Shown: positions 51,442-60,386, counted from the stretch's first letter. The stretch is DNA of 64,000 nt from Castellaniella sp049650445 (GCF_049650445.1 NZ_JBASAD010000017.1:1-64000), one strand, 5' to 3'. A program made the numbers and translations. Notes: generated by a model not told the origin, from the sequence alone.

Positions 51442-52488
51442 CTAGGGGCTGGTCTGGTGCGCCTGGGCTTGCAGCGGCGGGTCGGCAGGTCGGGCGACAT
51501 AGTACTGCCGGCCGACCCAGGCGGCCTCGGGACCCGTCGGCGCCGAGCAGGCACTGCCGGGCGGGCAGGATCTGGGGTCGTCCTTCGCATAACGCAGATA
51601 GATTTCCGCTTTGCGGGCTGCCTGGGCTGCATCCAGATTGGCCTGCAGTTCCTGACTGGGGTAGTTCAGATAGGCCGTGCGGGAATAAGAACCGGGGGCG
51701 ATCGCCATGGCGGCCTCGACCAGCCGGGCGCCGGCAATGTGGTCGGGGTGGTCGTGCCCGGCGCAGCGCCAGCATAGCGAACGATAGGGAATGGTGATCG
51801 AGGGGTCCATCAGGCGGACGTCCTGAGGGGCTTCCTGGCGGATCAGATCGGCCAGCAGATGAACCAGTTCGCTGCGCGTATAGGTGTCCGGATAGGGGGC
51901 ATAGGAGCGCACGCGGGCGCGGGGCACGGATTCCACGCGGCTCAGGGGCGTCAGGCTGCCCCAGCCGGCACCCAGCCAGGGGTCGGGCAGACGCAGCATG
52001 ATGAGCTGGATGCGTGGATTGGCACGCAGGGTGTGGCGCACCAGGGTGTGCTGACCGACCACCAGGCCGTCGGTGTGCCAGGCGTCGGCCGCGCCGGCCA
52101 TGTCCGCGTAGGCAGCCATGATGCCGCGCTCGCGCGCCAGCGTGTAGGCCATGCCGTCGTCCCGGTCGCCGGCGGTCAGGTAGACCGTGTGTACACAACG
52201 GTTCTGGCGAATCGCGTCGTACTGGTCGGGATTCATGAACAGCAGATCGTCGTCGGGGTGGGCGACGAAGCTCAGTACCTTGCCGCCCGCGCAATCTGTG
52301 GGGGGCGGTGTCTCGGCCTGTACGGTCGCTTTTGGCGCGGCCTGTTCAATGGCTGTTTGCAGAGCGGCCCGGGCGGCTGGCGGATGGGCCAGGACCAGGG
52401 GCAGAAACGACAGGACCAGCGCGGGCAGGAGCCGGTGGCCGCAGGGGTGGTATCGCGGGATGCCAGTCGCTCGAAGGGGGGAGGACAT
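51442..52488 (-). CDS. Secreted PIG-L family deacetylase
   Basis: About 348 residues from ATG 52488. A signal peptide (LLPALVLSFLPLVLAHPPAA, about residues 20-40) leads to a PIG-L domain with the zinc motif AHPDDDLLF and a second histidine motif HDHPDHIAGARLVEAA. PIG-L enzymes remove acetyl groups from N-acetylglucosaminyl conjugates, so a cell-wall or glycan target is likely; the substrate is unknown. A continuous frame runs upstream to 53256, but that part is the antisense-phase shadow of the transporter gene. The start has no clear Shine-Dalgarno. Confidence 0.85.
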   Translation of the reverse strand: MSSPLRATGIPRYHPCGHRLLPALVLSFLPLVLAHPPAARAALQTAIEQAAPKATVQAETPPPTDCAGGKVLSFVAHPDDDLLFMNPDQYDAIRQNRCVHTVYLTAGDRDDGMAYTLARERGIMAAYADMAGAADAWHTDGLVVGQHTLVRHTLRANPRIQLIMLRLPDPWLGAGWGSLTPLSRVESVPRARVRSYAPYPDTYTRSELVHLLADLIRQEAPQDVRLMDPSITIPYRSLCWRCAGHDHPDHIAGARLVEAAMAIAPGSYSRTAYLNYPSQELQANLDAAQAARKAEIYLRYAKDDPRSCPPGSACSAPTGPEAAWVGRQYYVARPADPPLQAQAHQTSP

Positions 52489-52523
52489 GATGGATGGGCC
52501 GTGAGGCTGAGGGGACTGGGGTG

Positions 52524-53444
52524 TCAGCGTCGCCGTGAATACGCCAGGATGACGATGCAGGACAGCACGAGCAGGCCGCCCAACAGCTGGCGGCCGTTGA
52601 AGGCCTGGTCCAGGATCAACCAGCCCAGAGCCAGGCTGGCGACGGGCTCGGTATTCATCACGGGGGCATTGCGCGGCATGTCGAGCCGGGGCATGAGGAT
52701 GAACAGAGTGCAGAAGCCTGTGGTATAGCACAAAGACAGGATCACCAGTGCCGCCCAGCCGACGAGACCGTCCGGCGACCGCATGCCGTCCGGCATGAAG
52801 TCGGCCGCACCTGCGGCCAGCATGACACAGAAAACGATGAGAATGGTGTACAGACTGCGCACCGGCCCGGGCAGCGCGGCGAGCCGGTGTTCGGTGACCC
52901 ACAGTGCGCAGGTGAAAAAGCTGGCGCTGGAGAGGGCCAGCAGAACGCCCGTCGCCCAGCGGGCGTCCGGGGGAGCGCCGTTGTCCAGCAGACCGGGCAG
53001 GTCCAGGACCAGTGTCAGCCCCGCCAGAATCAGCCCCATCAGCAAACTGGCGCGTCGGGTCGGGCGCGGGCCGCCCAGTGCCCAGGTCAGCAGAGCGAAC
53101 AGCAGAGGGAACAGGCTGTTGATGAGCAGCGCCAGGGCGACCGGGATGCGGGCGACGGCGGAATACAGGCAGATGCTTTGGAGGGCGATCAGCAGGCCGA
53201 GCAGTGCCTGCCAGGCGCCCAGCCGGGCAGACAGGCCCAGACTCCGGCCGCGCCACAACACGATGCCCAGCAGCGCCAGCAGGCTGGCGCCGGCCCGGCA
53301 GATGAGCCCCAGCAGCACGCCCGCGCCGTCATCGAAGGCCACCCGGGCCGCGACGTGGTTGGCGGAGAAGATCGTGCTGACGAAGATCAGCGTGCCGATC
53401 GCCAGGTGGCGGGGCAGGGCGGCCGGCCCGGAGCCTGATTTCAT
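52524..53444 (-). CDS. EamA/DMT-family transporter
   Basis: A 306-residue polytopic membrane protein with about ten hydrophobic segments in two EamA repeats, the usual drug/metabolite transporter layout (examples: SICLYSAVARIPVALALLIN and PVASLALGWLILDQAFNGRQ, which match the ends of repeats 1 and 2). The start ATG overlaps the stop of the upstream MCP (ATGA), so translation of the two is probably coupled. Substrate unknown. Confidence 0.88.
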   Translation of the reverse strand: MKSGSGPAALPRHLAIGTLIFVSTIFSANHVAARVAFDDGAGVLLGLICRAGASLLALLGIVLWRGRSLGLSARLGAWQALLGLLIALQSICLYSAVARIPVALALLINSLFPLLFALLTWALGGPRPTRRASLLMGLILAGLTLVLDLPGLLDNGAPPDARWATGVLLALSSASFFTCALWVTEHRLAALPGPVRSLYTILIVFCVMLAAGAADFMPDGMRSPDGLVGWAALVILSLCYTTGFCTLFILMPRLDMPRNAPVMNTEPVASLALGWLILDQAFNGRQLLGGLLVLSCIVILAYSRRR

Positions 53445-54862
53445 GAAATCAGGCCGACCGCCTGGTTCAGGCGTCGGGCACCCAGATCGAGGTGTTCCAC
53501 CAGGGTGCCGGAGTCCCGCGTCTGACGCAGATTGTCCTGCGCGATGTCCTGGATCTTGCTGATCGCCTGCTCCAGGTCCTGGATCTGTCCGGATTGGCTC
53601 TCATTGGCTTGCTGCAGGTGTTCCAGCATGCTGTAGAGCGAGTCGATGCCGCCGGACAGGCGCGACATGATGCGGCCACTGTGCTCGATGAGGTCGGTGC
53701 CCTCGGCCACCTGGCGTACGGAGGCGTCGATCAGTTCGCGGATCTGGCGCGAGGCGTCCGCGCTGCGCTGCGCCAGGGTACGGACCTCGCCGGCGACCAC
53801 CGCGAAGCCTCGGCCGTGCTCGCCTGCGCGGGCCGCTTCGACCGAGGCGTTCAGCGCGAGGATGTTGGTCTGGAAGGCGATGCCGTCGATCAGCGTGGTG
53901 ATTTCCGTGATCCGCTGGGACAGGGCACGCATCTCGTGCATGCTTTCAACCGAGCGCGTCATGGTCTGGCTGCCTTCGCCGGCCAGGGCGACCGTCCGGT
54001 CGACGTCCTGCCGGGCGGCCTGGGCGCGTTGCTGGTCGTCGGCCAGCGAGGCGGTGATGGCCTGGATCGACGTGGCTGCCTGATCGAGGGCGTTTGCCTG
54101 GTTGCGCGCCCCGGCGCTGACGGTCTCGTTGGACGCCGTGATCCGGCCCAGGGACTGGTCGATGGCCTGGGCGTTTTCCCGGACCCGGGCGACCGCGTCG
54201 GAGATGGCCTGCAGCACCTGGTGCAGGGAGGTGCCCATCGGGCTGGCAGGCGCCAGGCCGTCCAGGTTCAGGCTGATGCGGCCGTCGCGGGTGATCTGGG
54301 TGACCATGCCGGTCAGTTCGTGTGTCTGGCGTGCATCGCGCCGCATCCATTGGGCGATGTAACACAGCGCCGTGCTTTCAACGACCACATAGGTGGCGTG
54401 GGCGATGACCCGACCCAGGCTGGGTTCGGCGAAGCAATAGGTGGGGAAACCGACTTCCTGCAGGTAGTTGAAGCTGAGGTGGTGGACGGCGATCAGGGCG
54501 GCGCCCAGCAGGATCACGCGCGGGTCGCGGTAGCACAACAGCACGGCCAGCAGCACGAAGATGCCGAAGTGCAGTTCGATCGTGCCCAGGGATTGGTGGA
54601 TGTGCAGGGCGCAGAACATCATGAAAGATGTCGTCACCACCATACGTGTGATCAGTTGGCCCGGCAGCCAGAAGATCAGGGCTGTGGGGATCAGGGCCAG
54701 GGGCAGGCCGATCCACAGGGCCAGATTCCAGGTGTCGTGCCAGGAGGCCAGGCCCAGAGATGTGGCGAACAGAATCCACAGCAGGGGCAGCATGATGCGA
54801 TCGGCCTGTCGGTCGTACGAAGACGAACGGACACCTTGGAAATCGGTTTCAGTTTGGGTCAT
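53441..54862 (-). CDS. Methyl-accepting chemotaxis protein with six-TM histidine-rich sensor
   Basis: A 473-residue receptor. Residues 25-172 form about six transmembrane helices with almost no periplasmic domain. Histidines lie in or near these helices: His87, His89, His98, His127, His128, His155 (segments ALHIHQ, ELHFG, AVHHLS). This suggests bound metal, haem or a redox cofactor. The C-terminal MCP domain has DGIAFQTNILALNASVEAAR. It may sense the membrane energy state. The gene is upstream of and coupled to an EamA transporter. Sensor chemistry is inference. Confidence 0.85.
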   Translation of the reverse strand: MTQTETDFQGVRSSSYDRQADRIMLPLLWILFATSLGLASWHDTWNLALWIGLPLALIPTALIFWLPGQLITRMVVTTSFMMFCALHIHQSLGTIELHFGIFVLLAVLLCYRDPRVILLGAALIAVHHLSFNYLQEVGFPTYCFAEPSLGRVIAHATYVVVESTALCYIAQWMRRDARQTHELTGMVTQITRDGRISLNLDGLAPASPMGTSLHQVLQAISDAVARVRENAQAIDQSLGRITASNETVSAGARNQANALDQAATSIQAITASLADDQQRAQAARQDVDRTVALAGEGSQTMTRSVESMHEMRALSQRITEITTLIDGIAFQTNILALNASVEAARAGEHGRGFAVVAGEVRTLAQRSADASRQIRELIDASVRQVAEGTDLIEHSGRIMSRLSGGIDSLYSMLEHLQQANESQSGQIQDLEQAISKIQDIAQDNLRQTRDSGTLVEHLDLGARRLNQAVGLIS

Positions 54863-55015
54863 TACGGGATAAGGGGGCTCGGCCGCACAGCGTATCGGAG
54901 ATGAGTTGAGAGGCGGCGGACGAGAGGATGGAGAATGCGTGCGCTGCGATAAGACAGGAGATTTTACGAGATAATGCTTTAAAAGTTAAGATTTTAGCGG
55001 ATAAAAGACAAACGA

Positions 55016-55053
55016 CGCCGCCCGTGTGTCGCTAGTTGGACACACGGGCGGCG
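55016..55053 (-). terminator. 15-bp-stem terminator after the 681-residue MCP
   Basis: CGCCGCCCGTGTGTC (55016-55030) pairs perfectly with GACACACGGGCGGCG (55039-55053). On the minus strand TCGTTTGTCTTTTATCC follows. It lies 12 bp beyond the stop of the MCP at 55066. Confidence 0.85.
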
Positions 55054-55065
55054 AGTACGCTTGAT

Positions 55066-57111
55066 TTAGACGCGGGTGGCCAGCAGCCGGGGCGCTCGTG
55101 CGGGGGCCTTCAGCGTGTGGGGACCAGCGGCGGGGCGCCGTGTGTCCGCCTGTGCCGGCGTGTCGAGGTGGAAGAACGCGACCTGGGCGACCAGGGTATC
55201 GGCTTGCTCCTGCAGGCTGGCGGCCGCTGCAGCCGATTCCTCGACCAGGCTGGCGTTCTGGCGGGTGACGTCGTCCATCTGGGTGACGGCGGCATTGATT
55301 TCCTCGATGCCGGTGGTCTGTTCGCGGCTGGCCGCGCTGATCTCGCCCATGATGTCGGTGACGCGGTTGATGCCGTCGACGATTTCCTGCATGGTGGCGC
55401 CTGCTCGCGCCGCCTGTTCGCTGCCCCGGGTGGTGGATGCCACCGAGATGTCGATCAGGGTCTTGATTTCCTTGGCGGCGCCGGCCGACCGTTGCGCCAG
55501 CGCGCGGACTTCGGAGGCGACCACGGCGAAGCCCCGGCCTTGTTCGCCGGCGCGCGCGGCCTCGACCGCCGCGTTCAGGGCCAGGATATTGGTCTGGAAG
55601 GCGATGCTGTCGATGACGCCGATGATGTCGGCAACCTGCTGACCCCGTGAGTCGATTTCGCCCATGGTGGTGACCAGTTCGGCGACGATGGCGCCGCCTT
55701 CGGTGGCGGTGCGGCCTGCCGTCTCGGCCAGGGCGTTGGCCTGCTGGGCGTTGTCGGCGTTCTGACGCACGGTGGCGGTGATTTCCTCCATCGTGGCGGC
55801 GGTCTCGGCCAGGGAACTGGCCTGTTGCTCGGTGCGTGAGGACAGGTCCAGGTTGCCGGCCGTGATCTGGCTCGAGGCCGAAGCAATGGAGTCGGCGCCG
55901 TTGCGGACCTGGCTGACGATGTCGGACAGGCGGTCGCGCATGTCCCGCAGGGCGAACAACAGGCTGACGCGATCCTGGTCCTTCAGTTCGATGGGAACGG
56001 CCAGATCACCCGTGGCAATCCGGTTCAGGAGGTCCGTGGCGTAGGCAGGTTCACCGCCCAACTGGCGCAGCAACGCCCGGGTGATCAGGTAATTGGCCAG
56101 GCCCGCCAGCAGGCTGAGCAGCACGATGCCGCCGCCGAGCAACAGGCGGGTGTGGGACAGCGCGTCGGCGCGGTCGTTCAGCACGGATTCCAACTGTTTC
56201 AGAGCGACCTGATCGAGCGCGTACTGGGCGTCGATGGCCCGCGTATAGTGGGTGAAGAAATCGGTGGCCGGGAACTGCAGGGTTTGAGTCTGGAGGATTT
56301 CTTTCTGGGCCAGTTCAATGGCCTGGCGGGCTTCCTGGAGCGCCGTCCGGCCGGGTTCGGCCAGACGGGCACCCAGCTCGGGAAATTGCCGAGCGGCGCT
56401 TTCCAGTGCGTCGTTCAGGCTGATGTAGTGTTCTTCGGCACGATTGATCAGCACCATGACCCGCAGCCGTTCGGCGTCGGAGGCTTCGTGGCGGGCCAGC
56501 AGACCGGCCCCCATGCCGCGGGTCTGGCCGAACATTTCAGTCAGCATGGGCACCTGGTTCAGAGCCATGTCCACCAGGTAATAGCCCTGGGCCTGCGGGT
56601 CGAAGCTCAGCCCGTAGTGCTGCAGCAGCAGGGATTTGGCCCGCAGCAACTGGGCAATCAGATCGACGTGGGCCTGAAAGTTGTCGGCGGGTTTGATCGC
56701 CTTGCGGGCGACTTGGTCTTCCAGCGTTTTCCAGCCTTGCAGGGCTTCTTGCCAGACACCGAGCACGGCCGGATCGCGGACGTCCTGGCGCAGATCGGCG
56801 TCCAGCGCCTCGAAGACGCGGTCGGTGTCGGTTTGCAAGGCCGCGCGCCGGGATTCGGCCGACGTGTCGCCGTTCAGGGTGATCATGGACAGGCCGCGAT
56901 GCTGCTGCGTCAGTTGCAGGACCTTCATCATCTGGTGCATGGGCTGCAGGCCGCGCAGTTCGAGCCGTGTGGCGTCGATCGTCTTGCCGGACTCGAGCAC
57001 GTACAGGATGAAGGGCGCGGCGACCAGCACCACGCCGAAGAGCGCCAGCACGGCGAATTTTTGCCAGAGGCGGAGCCGGTTCAGGGCAGTATCGATGGTG
57101 CTGTGTGTCAT
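55066..57111 (-). CDS. Methyl-accepting chemotaxis protein with large helical periplasmic domain
   Basis: A 681-residue receptor. TM1 about 19-39; a roughly 280-residue periplasmic helical domain (LQLTQQHRGLSMITLNGD, FGQTRGMGAGLLARHEASD) that resembles nitrate/nitrite-sensing (NIT-like) bundles with RG-rich turns; TM2 about 320-343; HAMP-like GGEPAYATDLLNRIATGDL; then a Tsr-type signalling domain with SIAFQTNILALNAAVEAARA. It ends PRLLATRV, without an xWxxF tether. It is transcribed alone, with an inverted repeat upstream (57159-57199). NIT-like is tentative. Confidence 0.9.
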   Translation of the reverse strand: MTHSTIDTALNRLRLWQKFAVLALFGVVLVAAPFILYVLESGKTIDATRLELRGLQPMHQMMKVLQLTQQHRGLSMITLNGDTSAESRRAALQTDTDRVFEALDADLRQDVRDPAVLGVWQEALQGWKTLEDQVARKAIKPADNFQAHVDLIAQLLRAKSLLLQHYGLSFDPQAQGYYLVDMALNQVPMLTEMFGQTRGMGAGLLARHEASDAERLRVMVLINRAEEHYISLNDALESAARQFPELGARLAEPGRTALQEARQAIELAQKEILQTQTLQFPATDFFTHYTRAIDAQYALDQVALKQLESVLNDRADALSHTRLLLGGGIVLLSLLAGLANYLITRALLRQLGGEPAYATDLLNRIATGDLAVPIELKDQDRVSLLFALRDMRDRLSDIVSQVRNGADSIASASSQITAGNLDLSSRTEQQASSLAETAATMEEITATVRQNADNAQQANALAETAGRTATEGGAIVAELVTTMGEIDSRGQQVADIIGVIDSIAFQTNILALNAAVEAARAGEQGRGFAVVASEVRALAQRSAGAAKEIKTLIDISVASTTRGSEQAARAGATMQEIVDGINRVTDIMGEISAASREQTTGIEEINAAVTQMDDVTRQNASLVEESAAAAASLQEQADTLVAQVAFFHLDTPAQADTRRPAAGPHTLKAPARAPRLLATRV

Positions 57112-57158
57112 GTGGGCGTTCCTGTCGGTACGGCACCCTGGGAAGTGGGGGCCGACGG

Positions 57159-57199
57159 TGGCTCAATGGTTTAAGTTTAATAATTGTAAAGTTGAGCCA
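57159..57199. promoter_or_regulatory. Inverted repeat upstream of the 681-residue MCP
   Basis: TGGCTCAA (57159-57166) and TTGAGCCA (57192-57199) are perfect inverted copies around an AT-rich 25-bp centre, 48 bp upstream of the MCP start. The shape suits a dimeric regulator, but no known site matches. Confidence 0.4.
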
Positions 57200-57316
57200 G
57201 TGGGAAAAACCCTGATCGGACCGGAGTAAGCGGGAAGAGTGTGCAGGCTTTAACCTGAATCAATGTTTTTAACGAAGATTGCCGTGACTTGAGTCTTTGG
57301 CACCACACTCAAACCA

Positions 57317-57634
57317 TCAGCGGTGGACGGCCAGCCAGATCGTAGGGCGACCGGGAGCCGTCGCATCTACACGATGCCTGAGACCCGCAGGTATCCAGTA
57401 GTGGTCGCCCGGTTCCAGCGAGACAAGGGTGTCGCGGCCTTCAAGCTGAAGCGTGGCCGAGCCCTGCAAAACGATGACCCATTCATCTTCGTCCTGTTCG
57501 TACCAGAAGCCGGGTGGGCTTTTCTGCCCGTGAGACACAATGCGTTCGATGCGCAGCCCGGGGACGTTCAGCAGATCGTCGAATGCTTCACGGCTTGTGT
57601 CAACGGGTATGGCGGCAAAGAGATTCTTGAGCAT
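57317..57634 (-). CDS. Cupin-domain protein
   Basis: A 105-residue single-cupin protein from ATG 57634. Cupin motif 1 is SPPGFWYEQDEDEWVIVLQG and motif 2 is LEPGDHYWIPAGLRHRVDAT, with metal-ligand candidates Glu and His residues in place. Small cupins of this type have varied or unknown roles. An in-frame extension to 57781 lacks a ribosome binding site and is Pro/His-rich and unlikely. It stands alone between the MCP and a methyltransferase remnant. Confidence 0.75.
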   Translation of the reverse strand: MLKNLFAAIPVDTSREAFDDLLNVPGLRIERIVSHGQKSPPGFWYEQDEDEWVIVLQGSATLQLEGRDTLVSLEPGDHYWIPAGLRHRVDATAPGRPTIWLAVHR

Positions 57635-57823
57635 ATTGACTGTGTATTCCGAGTGAGCTGTCTGACATTGTGGACGGGCGCTTGGGGTTGCGGCCGGATG
57701 TTCTGGTTCATGTGAAAGACGCTCATCGGGTCGTATCGGACCTTGATGGACGGCAAGATATGAGAAATGGAACTTCCTCAAAATCCAGGGCGATGTGAAC
57801 AGCCGTTTTTCGATGCAGTCCGA

Positions 57824-58195
57824 TTATTTGCTTCCCACCGTCAATAGCAACTCGTTGGGTCCCTTCCATCCCGTGGGTGTTTGAAAGGTCTCGAGCCGCT
57901 CTTCCATCTCGTCCCAGGCGGCGTCCTTTACCGGTTCATTGAGTGCGCTCAGGATTCGGATGATGGGCGAGGCCGAGCAACGGATGAAGTCCAGATATGC
58001 TTTGGCGGACGGCAGGTTGAGGCTCTCGGCGTCAGCCATCCTGGTCTCTATGTTGTTCAATCCGGCCTGTTGCGCGTTGGCTGCGGCGAACTCCAGGATT
58101 GCCGCAGAAATGTCGGTTGCCAGCACATGGCCGGCAGGCCCTGCGCTCGTGCGGCATCCAGTGCCAGCGCCTGACACGCTGAGGGGTAAGCTTCG
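57824..58195 (-). pseudogene. Remnant of a class I SAM-dependent methyltransferase
   Basis: A continuous frame encodes two ends of a UbiE-like methyltransferase: GPAGHVLATDISAAILEFAA...NNIETRMADAESLNLPSA, then directly the C-terminal part AAWDEMEERLETFQTPTGWK. About 100 residues that normally lie between are missing, so an internal deletion is likely. Upstream, ALALDAARA is visible in another frame near 58135-58160, so a frameshift and loss of the GxGxG start have also occurred. It has no plausible start codon. I treat it as decayed. Confidence 0.7.
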
Positions 58196-58294
58196 TCATG
58201 ACAATGATAATCGCCGCTGATCGGCGTTTCCATTGTTTCTTCAATGCACCGTTGGCATGAGCCGTCCGACCTGTTTGCTGCCCGTCAGCAGAGT

Positions 58295-59920
58295 TCAGGC
58301 CGGTGTCCGGAATTGCCGCTCGATGGCATCGGCCGCTCGCAGGCTCAGGGCGGCGATGGTCAGGCTGGGGTTGGCGGTCCCGCCTGTAGGGAACACGCTG
58401 GAACCCAGGATGAACAGGTTCTGATGATCGTGGCTGCGCAGTTGCGCATCCACCACTGAATCGCGGGGGGCGGTGCCCATGCGACACGTGCCCATGATGT
58501 GTCCTGCCCCAAAGAAATCCGTCGCATGTTGGATGGCGCTGGCCTGCAGCCGCCCAAAGATTTCAGTATGGTCCTTCCTGGCCTGCTGCATGCCTTGCTG
58601 GACATAATCATCAATGCGATAGTGGATGCGCGGCAGGGGAATCCCATAGTGGTCCCGTTTTGCGGGATCCAGTGTCACCCGGTTGTCGGCCTCGGGCAAT
58701 TGCTCGGTCAGGGCGGTCAAGCGCAGATGGCGGGATGTTTCGTGGGCCAGCGTCCGATTCAGGTCGGTGGCGGACAGACCGCGACTGGCCAGTTGGGCGG
58801 CCGATGTCAGTGGCGCCCCCGTCGGCCAGTTCCAGCCGTCATTGCCGATTTCGATACGGTAGGCGCTGCGGCTGCTGCGAAAGCCGCCATCACGCAGATT
58901 CTCGATGCCCGACGTGGACAGGGGGCCTCGGTAGGGATAGACAGGATCCTGGCTGAGTGCCCACGAAAGCTGTACAGGATGATCCATCAGGTTCCTGCCC
59001 ACCTGGTCCGAACGGTTGGCCAGCCCGCCGGGCCAGGCCTCGGTGCGCGAGGCCAGCAGCAGGCGGGGCGTTTCGATGGCATGACAGGCCAGAATGAATA
59101 TCGCCGCCTGGACCTGCCCTTCGGATTGATCCCATCGACGGAATCGGGCCGAGCGGATCCGGCCCTGCTCATCGGGGATCAGTTGCACCACCGTGCTTTG
59201 GTCCAGCAGCGTGGCCCCGGCGGCCTGGGCCTGTTTCAGATGGACGGTGGCGTCGTACTTGGCTTGTACCGGACAGACCGGAATGCAACTGGAGCTGCCA
59301 CAGCACGGCGGCCTTTGGTCATGCACGACCGAATTGCGTGCTTGAGGGGTGGCCTGAACCTGGAACTGCGTGTGTTGCAGGGCCTGTGTCAGCGTGCGAT
59401 CCAGATAGGTTTGCGGGATGGCGGGCAGCAGAAACGGCCCGCTGCGCGGCGAGCCCAGATCGTGATCAGAGTCCCCGGAAACCCCTAACGCATGCTCGGC
59501 CTGCAGATAGTAAGGCTCTAGATCGGAATAGCGGATGGGCCAGTCCACACCCCGACCATGCAGGGTCTGCATCTGGAAATCGGCAGGCAGCAGGCGCAGA
59601 CAGGTGCCCAGCCAGTGCCAGGTGGTGCCTCCTACCACTTTCAGATAGGTGCTCTTGAAGAAATCCGGACCTTCCTGTTGGTACCAGTCATCCAGGCGAT
59701 CCGTGGTGGGATGCATGGCTTCAGGCTGGATGGGGTAAGCGCATTCGGGGACCTTGATGGCGGCGTTCCAGAAATTCTGCACTGCCTGGGCGCGGTCCAC
59801 GGGCTTGCCCGCCTCGAGAATGAGGACACGCAGGCCGGCCTTGGCCAGGCGGGCGGCCGCCAGGGCACCTGCGACGCCGGAGCCGACAACGACGATGTCG
59901 GCTTGCAAGGATTGAGTCAT
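58295..59920 (-). CDS. GMC-family FAD dehydrogenase, large subunit
   Basis: A 541-residue flavoprotein. The FAD-binding motif GSGVAGALAAARLAKAGLRV is at residues 13-32. The cysteine cluster PPCCGSSSCIPVCPVQAKY resembles the [3Fe-4S] site of membrane-bound glucose/gluconate/sorbitol dehydrogenase large subunits. The C-terminal half has HIMGTCRMG and GGTANPSLTIAAL, the GMC catalytic region. It should oxidise a sugar or alcohol. The small subunit gene is 34 bp upstream. No cytochrome c subunit gene follows. Substrate unknown. Confidence 0.9.
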   Translation of the reverse strand: MTQSLQADIVVVGSGVAGALAAARLAKAGLRVLILEAGKPVDRAQAVQNFWNAAIKVPECAYPIQPEAMHPTTDRLDDWYQQEGPDFFKSTYLKVVGGTTWHWLGTCLRLLPADFQMQTLHGRGVDWPIRYSDLEPYYLQAEHALGVSGDSDHDLGSPRSGPFLLPAIPQTYLDRTLTQALQHTQFQVQATPQARNSVVHDQRPPCCGSSSCIPVCPVQAKYDATVHLKQAQAAGATLLDQSTVVQLIPDEQGRIRSARFRRWDQSEGQVQAAIFILACHAIETPRLLLASRTEAWPGGLANRSDQVGRNLMDHPVQLSWALSQDPVYPYRGPLSTSGIENLRDGGFRSSRSAYRIEIGNDGWNWPTGAPLTSAAQLASRGLSATDLNRTLAHETSRHLRLTALTEQLPEADNRVTLDPAKRDHYGIPLPRIHYRIDDYVQQGMQQARKDHTEIFGRLQASAIQHATDFFGAGHIMGTCRMGTAPRDSVVDAQLRSHDHQNLFILGSSVFPTGGTANPSLTIAALSLRAADAIERQFRTPA

Positions 59921-59954
59921 GGGATTCCTGTGGATTGTGCTGCAGGAGGATCGT

Positions 59955-60386
59955 TCAGGCGGTGTGCCCGGACGGCGGGTCTGACCAGTAACCGGTGGGC
60001 CCCCCGCAACTGCCCGGTGCGTGCAGGAACGGGGCGCTGCTCCAGGTCAGGGCCTGCGTGAATCCCACGACGACAGCGCCTGTGCCGGTATCCATCAGGC
60101 CGGAAAACCAGATCGATCGCAATTCACTGGCCAGAGAGGCGTCGGCTTGAGCATCCTGCTGCAGTGCCTGCAGCCTGGAAGATTTTCCCTGGGTCTGGAA
60201 TGCCTGCAGAATGCGTTGCGCCATGCTGCGGTCCAGCGTCGCTGCAGGGCGATGGCAGAGTGTGGCGCTGAGCTGGATGAATGCATCGAGCGTGAGGGGA
60301 GGGCTCTGCGCCCAGCCCGGCGCGGGCAGGCCAAGGGCCAGCGTGGAAACGGCGCCCAGCATCAGGGAACGGCGTTGAGTGTCCAT
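59955..60386 (-). CDS. Sugar dehydrogenase small (gamma) subunit, Tat-exported
   Basis: A 143-residue protein from ATG 60386 with GGAGG 7 bp upstream. The start MDTQRRSLMLGAVSTLALGL has a twin-arginine-type signal. The mature part (AFIQLSATLCHRPAATLDRS, SIWFSGLMDTGTGAVVVGFT) resembles the small subunit of FAD glucose/sorbitol dehydrogenases, which co-exports the large subunit. It lies directly upstream of the large subunit gene and reads in the same direction. Confidence 0.85.
   Translation of the reverse strand: MDTQRRSLMLGAVSTLALGLPAPGWAQSPPLTLDAFIQLSATLCHRPAATLDRSMAQRILQAFQTQGKSSRLQALQQDAQADASLASELRSIWFSGLMDTGTGAVVVGFTQALTWSSAPFLHAPGSCGGPTGYWSDPPSGHTA

Noticed and set aside
52489..53256. 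N-terminal extension of the PIG-L protein by 256 residues
   Set aside because: The extension overlaps the EamA transporter gene in another frame and has no signal peptide, while ATG 52488 gives a normal signal peptide.
54930..55015. TAAA-N15-GCATTATC on the minus strand as a sigma-28 promoter of the six-TM MCP
   Set aside because: The -10 matches too few positions and the region is a run of A and T, so chance is likely.
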